From assembly GCA_964515555.1 (NCBI GenBank), contig CAZEVY010000123.1:1-14707 (forward strand): DNA of 14,707 bases. Direction: 5' to 3'. This document shows, piece after piece, positions 1 through 5,812 of this stretch. Within the stretch, counting starts at the first letter, position 1, and each line of letters starts with the position of its first letter. Position numbers and translations under genes: made by a program. The DNA is from CAZEVY01 sp964515555 (GTDB taxonomy: Bacteria; Acidobacteriota; Terriglobia; Bryobacterales; Bryobacteraceae). The notes beneath the pieces are model-generated. The model did no database searches. It saw only the letters and a list, made by a program, of their open reading frames with translations, and had not been told where the DNA came from.

Positions 1-30
1 CGCCGTCAGGTCCTCCAGGCGCCGCACGCG

Positions 31-456
31 CTAGAGAGCTGCAGAGATCGGCACGGTGCCGATGGGAACCGGCGAATCGGCGACGAGCGCCTGGCGGATG
101 CGCGGGATGTCGCCGCCGGTGGAGAGGTCCATGACGGTGTCGGCGCCGTACTTGACCGAGTAGCGGAGCTTCTCGATTTCCTCGTCGATGTTGGACGTCG
201 TCGCCGAGTTGCCGATGTTGGCGTTGATCTTGCACTTGGAGGCGACGCCGATGCACATCGGCTCGAGATTCACGTGATTGACGTTGGCCGGAATGATCAT
301 GCGGCCGCGGGCGACTTCGTCGCGCACCAGCTCCGGAGCGAGGTTCTCGCGCCGCGCCACGTACCGCATCTCTTCGGTGACGATGCCGCGCCGCGCATAG
401 TGCATCTGCGTGCGGACCGCGTCGTCACGGCGCTTCTCGACCCATTCTCGTCGCAT
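31..456 (-). CDS. thiC: Phosphomethylpyrimidine synthase ThiC, N-terminal part, interrupted by an in-frame TAG
   Basis: ThiC is a radical-SAM enzyme that converts aminoimidazole ribotide to HMP-phosphate, the pyrimidine half of thiamine. The visible 141 residues match the ThiC N-terminus: TQMHYARRGIVTEEM near residue 17, IIPANVNH near 54, KINANIGNSATTSNIDEE near 75, GADTVMDLSTGGDI near 104 and PVPIGTVPI near 129. The start is ATG at 456, with an in-frame TAG four codons upstream. After the TAG at 33-31 the same frame continues to the window edge as RVRRLEDLTA, which fits the next ThiC segment (family pattern GTVPIYQALE-RV--EDLT). The family is 430 or more residues long, so most of the protein, including the C-terminal CxxCxxxxC Fe-S motif, lies outside the window. 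Either the gene carries a nonsense mutation or this short stretch is misread. The family call is secure; whether the gene is intact is not. Confidence 0.88.
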   Translation of the reverse strand: MRREWVEKRRDDAVRTQMHYARRGIVTEEMRYVARRENLAPELVRDEVARGRMIIPANVNHVNLEPMCIGVASKCKINANIGNSATTSNIDEEIEKLRYSVKYGADTVMDLSTGGDIPRIRQALVADSPVPIGTVPISAAL

Positions 457-530
457 ACCAAGAGTCTACATCCTTGCGAAGAGGCGCGAGCGCGTTGCAC
501 TTCATTCCGATGTTGTACGATGCTCGCCAG
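457..530. promoter_or_regulatory. Divergent promoter region between thiC and the GH51 gene
   Basis: This 74-bp spacer serves both divergent genes. On the plus strand TTGCAC (495-500) lies 15 bases before TACGAT (516-521), and the ATG at 531 follows only 9 bases after the -10 box. On the minus strand TAGACT (468-463) ends 6 bases before the thiC ATG. No Shine-Dalgarno sequence is visible on either side, so both mRNAs may be leaderless or nearly so. The space is too short for a TPP riboswitch and no thi-box motif is seen. The box assignments are by eye; the 15-base spacer is short for a sigma-70 promoter. Confidence 0.35.
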
Positions 531-2186
531 ATGCCCACCAGACGAGAAGTCCTTCGCACCGCCGCCGCGGCGGGTACGGCGATCCTCGGCGGCCGCTTCG
601 TCACTACCCTCCGCGCGCAGACCACCGAGTCGCGTATCGAGGTCCTGACCCGCGAGCCGATCGGCGCCATCGCGCCCGATATCTATGGCCACTTCGTCGA
701 GCACCTGGGCGGCGTCGTCTACGACGGCATCTGGGTCGGCGAGCAGTCGAAGATTCCCAACGTCGGCGGCATCCGCAAGGACCTGGTCGAAGCGCTCGCG
801 AAGACCAAACCCGGTGCAATCCGATGGCCCGGCGGCTGCTTCGCCGATCAGTACGACTGGCGCGACGCGCTCGGCCCGCGCGAGAAGCGCCCCAAGCGAA
901 CCAACTTCTGGGTCGACGCGCCCGAGTGGCCCAAGAACGCCCGCCGCGACGGCCCCCAGGTCTACGACACCAACCACTTCGGCACCATCGAGTTCGCGCG
1001 CTTCTGCCGCCTGGCGGGCGCGCCGCCCTACTTCGCCGCCAACCTGCGCAGTCTTCCGGCGCAGGAGTTCTGGCGATGGGTCGAATACTGCAATTCCCCG
1101 GCCGGCTCCTCGACGCTCGCCGACCAGCGCGCCGCCGACGGCGAGCGCGCGCCTCTCAACGTGCGCTTCTGGGGCGTCGGCAACGAGTCCTGGGGTTGCG
1201 GCGGCAACTTCGCGCCCGAGGACTACGCCATCGAGTATCAGCGCTACGCGGCCTGGGTTCCCGGCTACGGCGTGCGCCTGGCGCTGATCGGCTCGGGGCC
1301 GAACGGCGGCAATCTCGAATGGACGCGGCGATTCTTCAACAAAGTGGGACCCTCCGTCGCGCGCCGCATGTGGGGCTGGGCGCTGCATCATTATTCCTGG
1401 AACGCGAGCGGCGGCCGCACCAACGACTGGATCGCCGGCAAACGCGACGCCCTGAAGTTCGACGCCGAGCAGCACTACGAGATCCTGCGCGAGGGCAATC
1501 GCATGGATTCGCTGATCACCTCGCACTGGGCGGCGATGGCCGAAGTCGACCGCATGCATCGCGTCAAGCTCGTCGTCGACGAGTGGGGCGCCTGGCACGC
1601 GCCGGGCACCGAGCCCTTTCCCGAGGCGCTGCTTGGCCAGCAGAACACTATGCGCGACGCCGTGCTCGCCGGTCAGACGCTCGACATCTTCCATCGCCAC
1701 GCCGACAAGGTCGCCATGGCGAACATCGCGCAACTGGTGAACTGTCTCCAGTCGCTCTTTCTGGCGCACGAGGACAGGTTCTGCCTCACGCCGACCTATC
1801 ATGTCTTCGCGATGTACGCCGCGCACCAGGGCGCGCAGTCGGTGCGCGCGGTTTTTTCCTCGCCCGAAGTGAGCTACACGCGCAACGGGCAGCCGGCGAC
1901 GCTGGCGGGACTCGGCGGGTCGGCCTCGCTCAACGGGAAGCGGCTCACGCTGACGGTGACGAATCCCAGTCTCGACCAGGTCCGCGAAACCGAGATCGCC
2001 GTGCCGGGCGCGGTGATCGAATCGGTCCGCGCGACGACCCTCGGGACCGGGGACGCGCGTGCGCACAACACATTCGAGTCGCCGCGCGCCGTGGAGCCTC
2101 GCGAGTCGGCGGTGGAGATTCGCGGGATCGTGGTGCATAAGTTCCCGCCGGCGTCGGTGACGAGGCTGGATATCGCGTTGGGCTAG
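531..2186 (+). CDS. GH51 alpha-L-arabinofuranosidase, Tat-exported
   Basis: This is a glycoside hydrolase that removes terminal alpha-L-arabinofuranosyl groups from arabinan or arabinoxylan. It is 551 residues from the ATG at 531, slightly above the usual ~500. The start is chosen because it opens a twin-arginine signal: PTRREVLR, then the Ala/Gly-rich stretch TAAAAGTAILGG, with likely cleavage near residue 30 (LRAQ). An in-frame ATG at 474 would bury the signal behind 19 residues. The (beta/alpha)8 core begins near residue 44 (IGAIAPDIYGHFVEHLGG). The acid/base Glu is E219 in WGVGNESWG and the nucleophile is E351 in LVVDEWGAW, both in GH51 positions. RWPGGCFADQYDW near residue 98 is also typical. 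A C-terminal beta domain follows from about residue 430. The gene is divergent from thiC, and its stop codon overlaps that of the convergent 2728-2183 gene. Substrate is not decided by sequence. Confidence 0.93.
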   Translation: MPTRREVLRTAAAAGTAILGGRFVTTLRAQTTESRIEVLTREPIGAIAPDIYGHFVEHLGGVVYDGIWVGEQSKIPNVGGIRKDLVEALAKTKPGAIRWPGGCFADQYDWRDALGPREKRPKRTNFWVDAPEWPKNARRDGPQVYDTNHFGTIEFARFCRLAGAPPYFAANLRSLPAQEFWRWVEYCNSPAGSSTLADQRAADGERAPLNVRFWGVGNESWGCGGNFAPEDYAIEYQRYAAWVPGYGVRLALIGSGPNGGNLEWTRRFFNKVGPSVARRMWGWALHHYSWNASGGRTNDWIAGKRDALKFDAEQHYEILREGNRMDSLITSHWAAMAEVDRMHRVKLVVDEWGAWHAPGTEPFPEALLGQQNTMRDAVLAGQTLDIFHRHADKVAMANIAQLVNCLQSLFLAHEDRFCLTPTYHVFAMYAAHQGAQSVRAVFSSPEVSYTRNGQPATLAGLGGSASLNGKRLTLTVTNPSLDQVRETEIAVPGAVIESVRATTLGTGDARAHNTFESPRAVEPRESAVEIRGIVVHKFPPASVTRLDIALG

Positions 2187-2728
2187 CGAAGCGCCCGCCG
2201 CAGGTGCACCCACCCGGCGTACCCGACCAGGTACAACACCGCGAGCGGGAACAGCGTCAGCCGCGCCAGCGTGCGGATGCCGCTCGCGCCTGACAACCCC
2301 AGGCGAAATGCCGCGAAATGGACGATCGTGCGCCAGTGCGACCAGTCGAACCAGAAATAGTCGCCGTTCTCGTTGAGCACGAAAACCTTCGCCGGAATCC
2401 GCGCCGCCAGCACCCATTTCCACTTCGTCATGATCGGCTCGCCCGAGCAGATGACGCCGGCGACGGTGTACCGATTCGCGCCCAGGATGCGGTAGAGGCG
2501 GCCCCGGCCGTCGCGTCCCGCGTAGTCGGTCACGCGATACACTTCGCCGGCGCCCTCCCGAAAGCCCTTCGGCACGCCCGCGTAGCAGGTGACCAGGTCG
2601 AGCCGCATGCGGTCGCCGTAGATTTCCCAGAGCCCGGGGATGAGATCGTCGAACAGTTCGCGGGAGCCGCTTTCGACGAGGAGGACGCGTGTGAACGGCG
2701 GAGTGTGGCGCGAGAAGAAGTGACGCAA
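2183..2728 (-). CDS. Conserved hypothetical protein, possibly glycosyltransferase-like, with a C-terminal membrane segment
   Basis: This 181-residue protein has no assigned function. The N-terminus (TRVLLVESGSRELFDDLIPGL, residues 13-33) looks like a Rossmann beta-alpha unit, as in nucleotide-sugar-binding folds. The centre has the motifs LVTCYAGVP, YRVTDYAGRDGRGRLYR, CSGEPIMTKWKW and VFVLNENGDYFWFD. Near residues 153-172 lies one hydrophobic helix (ARLTLFPLAVLYLVGYAGWV), then a basic tail, HLRRALR. I recall similar proteins in Acidobacteria but cannot name a function. The start is TTG at 2728, 12 bases after the stop of the upstream EEP gene; the nearest ATG would remove about 40 residues including the Rossmann-like unit. 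A weak AAGAG lies 6 bases upstream. The tight spacing suggests co-transcription with the EEP hydrolase. Its stop codon overlaps the GH51 stop in the palindrome CTAG (2183-2186). Confidence 0.75.
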   Translation of the reverse strand: MRHFFSRHTPPFTRVLLVESGSRELFDDLIPGLWEIYGDRMRLDLVTCYAGVPKGFREGAGEVYRVTDYAGRDGRGRLYRILGANRYTVAGVICSGEPIMTKWKWVLAARIPAKVFVLNENGDYFWFDWSHWRTIVHFAAFRLGLSGASGIRTLARLTLFPLAVLYLVGYAGWVHLRRALR

Positions 2729-2740
2729 GCTGCGCTCTTA

Positions 2741-3886
2741 TTATACGGGGGCGATTTCCAGCCCGATGGCGTCATGATCCGAGAGCGGCACGGGACGCTC
2801 GCGAAGATCGTGAATCACCAGCGGATTCGTAGGACGCAGCCCTCGCGCGGCGAACCAGTCGATCTTCAACGGGCAGCCGCCGCCGTGATTGCGCAGCGCC
2901 CAGCGGATGAACGGAAAGCACCACAGCGGCACCCATTCGGCGAGGCCCTGGAAGGTCCGCTCGTTGGCGAAATCGTAGTAGATGGTGTGCTCGCCGGGTG
3001 CGTTCGCGCCCCGCCAGTCGAAGCCGCGCGCCTCCAGCAGCCGGAACAGCTCGCGCTCGAACCAGCGGTAGGGATGCAGATAGTGATTCCGGATCACGCG
3101 ATCCGCCCCCATCAGCACGCGCCGCCAGTAGCCCATGATGGCGCGAAACGCCGTCGACGAATCGAACGTCGTCGTGTTCCAGTCGCCGCCGAGAACCGTG
3201 GGACCCGGCGGCAGCGCGTCCAGCACGTCGCGCATCTGCCGCGCGCGATGCCGCTGGGTCGAGTTGGCGTCGAGGTGTACACACGCCGCCGTCACCGGCC
3301 AGCCGGGAAAGCCGATGGTCGCGATCAACGCCGCCTGGCTCCCGATGCGCTGCTCGCGCGCGGCCATCTTGTCGATGCCGTTGGCGAGGCGCACGATGCG
3401 CGGCGCCGCGATCGGGTAGCGGCTGAGAATCGCGTTGCCGTGCAGGCCCAGCTCGTTCTCGCCCTCGACGTGACGCTCCGCGCCCGAGCCTTTGACGAGA
3501 CTCAGGTAACACGGCGCGAAACAGTAGTGCATCCCGAGCTCGCGCGCCAGCTCGCGCGCCACGTCGCGATTCCCCGATCGCGCCATGCCGACGTCGGTCT
3601 CGGTGAGCAGCAGCACGTCGCAATCGCGAAGATACTCGTGCGATCGGAAGGCCTCCACCTGCTCCTCGAAGCGCGCGCCGCGCTCGATGTTCCAGGCCAG
3701 GACGCGATAGCGGTCGCGCGCCGGCGCCGGACCGGCGGAGAAGTCGCCCGGCTGCGGAGTGTCGAGCGCGCGCCGCAGCTCGGACTCGATGCCGCGATAT
3801 ACGGGGTGCGACTCCAGCGCGCGCGTCGACCGGCAGGCGGCGAGCTCGGGCAGCCGGGGAACAATCCGCCGCAACGCGTCGTGCAT
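2741..3886 (-). CDS. Endonuclease/exonuclease/phosphatase (EEP) family hydrolase
   Basis: This 381-residue member of the DNase I/exonuclease III-like metallohydrolase superfamily has all the catalytic motifs: WNIERG (N66, E68), LLTETD (E96), GLHGNAILSRYP (H149, N151), CVHLDANS (H204, D206), GGDWNT (D235, N237), KIDWFAARG and the C-terminal SDHDAIGLE (H371). It should bind Mg2+ and cleave a phosphodiester or phosphomonoester. No signal peptide is visible, so it is probably cytoplasmic. A region of about 100 residues between GGDWNT and KIDWF carries several aromatics (YWRRVLMG, NHYLHPYRWF, WVPLWCFPFIRW) and could be a lid for an amphipathic substrate. The family includes nucleases, sphingomyelinases and phosphoinositide phosphatases, so the substrate is open. 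The gene starts 41 bases after the DUF1080 gene and is followed after 12 bases by the membrane-anchored hypothetical. No clear Shine-Dalgarno precedes the ATG at 3886. Confidence 0.88.
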   Translation of the reverse strand: MHDALRRIVPRLPELAACRSTRALESHPVYRGIESELRRALDTPQPGDFSAGPAPARDRYRVLAWNIERGARFEEQVEAFRSHEYLRDCDVLLLTETDVGMARSGNRDVARELARELGMHYCFAPCYLSLVKGSGAERHVEGENELGLHGNAILSRYPIAAPRIVRLANGIDKMAAREQRIGSQAALIATIGFPGWPVTAACVHLDANSTQRHRARQMRDVLDALPPGPTVLGGDWNTTTFDSSTAFRAIMGYWRRVLMGADRVIRNHYLHPYRWFERELFRLLEARGFDWRGANAPGEHTIYYDFANERTFQGLAEWVPLWCFPFIRWALRNHGGGCPLKIDWFAARGLRPTNPLVIHDLRERPVPLSDHDAIGLEIAPV

Positions 3887-3927
3887 CAGCGGCGGGCGAG
3901 CCGCGAGATCGACGGGGCGGTCATCGC

Positions 3928-4575
3928 CTACTTCTTACGCAGCTCTTTGATGCGGATGTTCCGGAACATCGCGACGCTGCCGGGGTCGTGGAGCTGAAGG
4001 CCGATGGGACCGGTCTTGGGACGCTTGGGGTCGCCCTCGTGCTCGCTGACGAGCTGGCCGTTGAGCCGCACGCGGATGACCTCGTTGCGCGACTCGATGA
4101 TCATCGTGTTCCATCCGGGCTGTTGTGCGACGACGCGGGCCTTGTCGAACAGGTAAATGCTGCCGGACGGGTACTGGTCGGCGTAGCCGTTGGAGATTTG
4201 GATCTCGTAGCCGTTGTGCGAGGGTGTGCGCTCGCGGTCGTAGTCGGGCGGCGCTGCGTATTTGGCGCGCGTCTGGTCTCGGATGGAGATGCCGCTGTTG
4301 CCGCCCAGTCGCGTCCAGTATTGCAGCGAGAGATCGTACTCGCCGAAGTCTTTCTTCGTATAGAGCCAGGACTGCTCGCGCGACTTGCGCGGGATGCGGT
4401 CGCCCACCAGGACGCCGTCCATCACCATCCAGACCCCGTCGCCGACAACCTCCCAGCCGTCGAGGTTTTTTCCGTTGAACAGGTTGACCCACTGGGCGCG
4501 ACACGGCGCCAGCGTCGCGAGCACAGCCGCAAGGAGCAAAAGGCGTGGCACGAACACCCCCTCAAAGAAGCTCAT
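3928..4575 (-). CDS. Secreted DUF1080 (3-keto-disaccharide hydrolase-like) protein
   Basis: This is a 215-residue single-domain DUF1080 protein, a concanavalin/laminin-G-like beta sandwich found in carbohydrate-degrading soil bacteria; some members are annotated as 3-keto-disaccharide hydrolases. Family landmarks are WVNLFNGKNLDGWEVVGDG (29-47), GVLVGDR, YTKKDFGEYDLSLQYW, GGNSGISIRD (91-100), NGYEIQISN (121-129), PGWNTMIIESRNEVIRVRLNGQ and GPIGLQLHDPGSVAMFRNIRIKEL. An N-terminal signal peptide (RLLLLAAVLATLAP, 11-24) is followed by likely cleavage after CRA, so the protein is exported. The ATG at 4575 is used here. A GTG at 4551 preceded by GAGG at 8 bases gives a tighter signal peptide (MPRLLLLAAV) and may be the true start. 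A further upstream ATG (4659) would place 28 extra residues before the signal and is unlikely. It heads a probable three-gene minus-strand cluster. Confidence 0.9.
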   Translation of the reverse strand: MSFFEGVFVPRLLLLAAVLATLAPCRAQWVNLFNGKNLDGWEVVGDGVWMVMDGVLVGDRIPRKSREQSWLYTKKDFGEYDLSLQYWTRLGGNSGISIRDQTRAKYAAPPDYDRERTPSHNGYEIQISNGYADQYPSGSIYLFDKARVVAQQPGWNTMIIESRNEVIRVRLNGQLVSEHEGDPKRPKTGPIGLQLHDPGSVAMFRNIRIKELRKK

Positions 4576-4682
4576 TCTATCGGATCGCTGCTGAACGCGC
4601 GCGAATCCGCGCCCGTGGTCGTGAGGGGCCGGCGCTGCACCGTAGCCAACGGCCCCCATCCGCGCGGGACAAAAGGTAGGAA

Positions 4683-5270
4683 TCAGGCGGATAGTCGAAC
4701 AGGCGGGCGTAGTGCTGGGGGTCCGTTCACCGAACGGATCGGCACGACCCGCGGCGAACCGCTGCCTCCGCGCCGGCAGGTCGAATGGAAGTAGTCATCC
4801 AGCGGAAACAGCGCATAGGGCTCCAACTCGTGGAAGATGCGGCCCAGGTTCTGCTGGATGCGATAGACGGCGTGGAAGAAGTTGCCGCGGTCGATCTTGA
4901 GCTTCCGGCAGCACAGCTTCCAGTCGGCGCCGTAGAGAAAGTGGTACTTGAACAGGCGGAACTCGGCGTCGGACAGGTAGCGCTTGCTGACCAGGTAGAA
5001 GTCGGCGATGTACTCCTCGTCCTTGCGCCCCCAGGTGAGGCGGCGCTGGGGGCCGGCGACGAATTGCATCGATGCGCGGCTGATGTGCTTCTCTTTCATT
5101 ACGCAGTGCCGGAAGCGCGCGTGGCAGGCGCGGAACACGGCGCGAAGTACGCAGTTGCAAGGGCACGACCGCCCCCGCTTTCCTTGAACGAGTCCCAGGC
5201 CGAGGCAGCGCGTGCAACCACTAAGCGCCAGCGGCAGAGTCTCGGATCGGTCCCATACGGTGTTCAGCAA
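4683..5270 (-). CDS. Conserved hypothetical with an N-terminal Cys cluster and a sigma-70 region-4-like helix-turn-helix
   Basis: This 195-residue protein has no assigned function. The N-terminus has a Cys cluster (C19, C22, C36, C38, C40, C49, C56); CTRCLGLGL followed by CPCNC resembles a DnaJ-type zinc finger (CxxCxGxG). The middle, residues 81-160, is helical and basic with aromatics (RKDEEYIADF, YLSDAEFRLFKYHFLYGADWKLCCRKLKIDRGNF, HAVYRIQQNLGRIFHEL). Its layout matches a sigma-70 region-4-like HTH: a helix, then a turn at YGADWKLCCRKLKID, then a recognition helix at GNFFHAVYRIQQ. A Pro/Arg-rich tail follows residue 165. I recall the core from Acidobacteria, without characterised members. 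The TTG start at 5270 is supported by GGGGAG 8 bases upstream and by the conserved-looking opening LNTVWDRSETLPLALSGC. It is divergent from the HTH gene at 5537. A DNA-binding or transcription role is inferred only. Confidence 0.78.
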   Translation of the reverse strand: MLNTVWDRSETLPLALSGCTRCLGLGLVQGKRGRSCPCNCVLRAVFRACHARFRHCVMKEKHISRASMQFVAGPQRRLTWGRKDEEYIADFYLVSKRYLSDAEFRLFKYHFLYGADWKLCCRKLKIDRGNFFHAVYRIQQNLGRIFHELEPYALFPLDDYFHSTCRRGGSGSPRVVPIRSVNGPPALRPPVRLSA

Positions 5271-5286
5271 TGTCCTATCTCCCCGC

Positions 5287-5314
5287 GTTCCGGGCCGGCG
5301 GGCCGCCCCGGAAC
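5287..5314 (-). promoter_or_regulatory. GC-rich stem-loop at the predicted 5' end of the Cys-rich/HTH gene mRNA
   Basis: GTTCCGGG (5287-5294) pairs perfectly with CCCGGAAC (5307-5314), an 8-bp stem around a 12-base GC-rich loop. With the -10 box at 5327-5322, the predicted transcription start falls at about 5315-5314, so the hairpin would form at the very 5' end of the transcript. The Shine-Dalgarno GGGGAG (5284-5279) follows 2 bases after the stem, and the TTG start lies at 5270. The pairing is read directly; the start site is predicted. Confidence 0.5.
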
Positions 5315-5321
5315 ATCTTCA

Positions 5322-5349
5322 ATACTAGAATCGAACCAATTTTGGTCAA
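5322..5349 (-). promoter_or_regulatory. Predicted sigma-70 promoter of the Cys-rich/HTH gene
   Basis: On the minus strand the -35 box TTGACC (5349-5344) and the -10 box TAGTAT (5327-5322, 4 of 6) are 16 bases apart. The start codon at 5270 would then have a leader of about 45 bases carrying a 5' hairpin and a good Shine-Dalgarno. Confidence 0.5.
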
Positions 5350-5358
5350 TAACTGGTT
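5334..5358. promoter_or_regulatory. Imperfect 25-bp palindrome overlapping a -35 box, candidate operator
   Basis: The element runs from AACCA at 5334 to TGGTT at 5358, centred on 5346. The outer 5 bases of each arm pair perfectly, and about 8 of 12 positions per arm match overall. It covers the whole -35 box (5349-5344) of the leftward promoter, a classic repressor position. The neighbouring HTH protein (5537-5812) or the leftward gene product could bind it; nothing in the sequence settles which. Confidence 0.4.
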
Positions 5359-5379
5359 GGCTATTCCGGGGAGGTGACC

Positions 5380-5397
5380 TACCCGCAAACGCGGGTA
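5380..5397. promoter_or_regulatory. Short perfect hairpin (7-bp stem, AAAC loop) in the divergent control region
   Basis: TACCCGC (5380-5386) and GCGGGTA (5391-5397) are perfect complements around the tetraloop AAAC. No T-run follows on either strand, so it is not a standard terminator. It sits upstream of both predicted transcription starts and could be a protein-binding inverted repeat. Confidence 0.3.
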
Positions 5398-5445
5398 TCA
5401 TCGTCCCCAACCCGCTCATTCTGATCAGGATATATCTTTGAAAAA

Positions 5446-5492
5446 TTGTCTCTATTCTTACGAGTTTTATAATGGTATTCGTGTGCTATACT
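5446..5492 (+). promoter_or_regulatory. Predicted promoters of the HTH regulator (P1 with TATAAT; P2 extended -10)
   Basis: P1 has TTGTCT (5446-5451), a 16-base spacer and a perfect TATAAT (5468-5473). P2 is an extended -10, TGC followed by TATACT (5484-5492), without a clear -35 box. Both lie in an AT-rich patch (about 5400-5525) that stands out from the GC-rich surroundings. A small inverted repeat, CGATT-AGA-AATCG (5514-5526), runs into the Shine-Dalgarno GGGGAGGG (5526-5533) of the gene at 5537. Confidence 0.6.
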
Positions 5493-5536
5493 GAAACAAT
5501 AAGAGACCTATTTCGATTAGAAATCGGGGAGGGCCG

Positions 5537-5812
5537 ATGGTGGGCTTCGAAGAGTTGCTCGGCAGGTTCCGCGCGCGCCTCCGGCAGAAGATCCGCAACG
5601 GCGAGATCACCGAGCGTGGGCTGGCGCGCCTGTCCGGCGTGTCGCAGTCGCACGTGCACAACGCGTTGAAGGGCGCCCGCCTGCTGCGGCCGCGCACCGC
5701 CGACCGGGTGATGCGCGCCATGCGGATCAGCGTCTGCGACCTGATGGCGCCGGACGATTGGGAGGACTCGGGCGCCGAGGGCCGCGATCAGCGGCGTCCG
5801 GCTTCCAGGTAG
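5537..5812 (+). CDS. Small XRE-like helix-turn-helix transcriptional regulator
   Basis: This is a 91-residue, basic, single-domain DNA-binding protein. The HTH occupies about residues 25-64: TERGLARLSGVSQSHVHNALKG, where ERGLARLSGVS is helices 2-turn and QSHVHNALKG the recognition helix, followed by RTADRVMRAMRISVCDLM as in Cro/CI-type repressors (the final helices normally read ...LA.ALGVS..DLL). No ligand-binding or peptidase domain is present. The ATG at 5537 has GGGGAGGG ending 3 bases upstream; the next codon, GTG at 5540, would have more usual spacing, so the exact start may be one codon later. Strong promoters lie upstream. It is divergent from the Cys-rich/HTH gene, and the palindrome at 5334-5358 is a plausible target. 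Its last 25 bases overlap the 3' end of the convergent glycosyltransferase gene. Confidence 0.83.
   Translation: MVGFEELLGRFRARLRQKIRNGEITERGLARLSGVSQSHVHNALKGARLLRPRTADRVMRAMRISVCDLMAPDDWEDSGAEGRDQRRPASR

Noticed and set aside
457..530. TPP riboswitch upstream of thiC
   Set aside because: Only 74 bases separate thiC from the divergent gene, and no thi-box sequence or multi-helix fold is visible.
297..2423. Very long open frame on the minus strand opposite the GH51 gene
   Set aside because: It is Arg/Ala/Val/Asp-rich low-complexity translation typical of an antisense frame in GC-rich DNA. It overlaps genes with clear family motifs (thiC, GH51) and has no recognisable domain.
2318..3997. Long plus-strand open frame opposite the EEP and small hypothetical genes
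   Set aside because: It runs antisense to a gene with a full set of catalytic motifs, its composition is Arg/Ala/Val-rich, and no domain is visible.
4501..4575. Lipobox in the DUF1080 signal peptide (LAPC)
   Set aside because: Pro at -1 before Cys does not fit the lipobox. Cleavage after CRA by signal peptidase I is more likely.
5380..5397. Rho-independent terminator
   Set aside because: The hairpin is perfect but no T-run follows on either strand, and it lies upstream of both divergent genes rather than after one.
5467..5721. 84-codon minus-strand open frame opposite the HTH gene
   Set aside because: It has no ribosome site or domain, and it covers the promoter of the HTH gene on the other strand.
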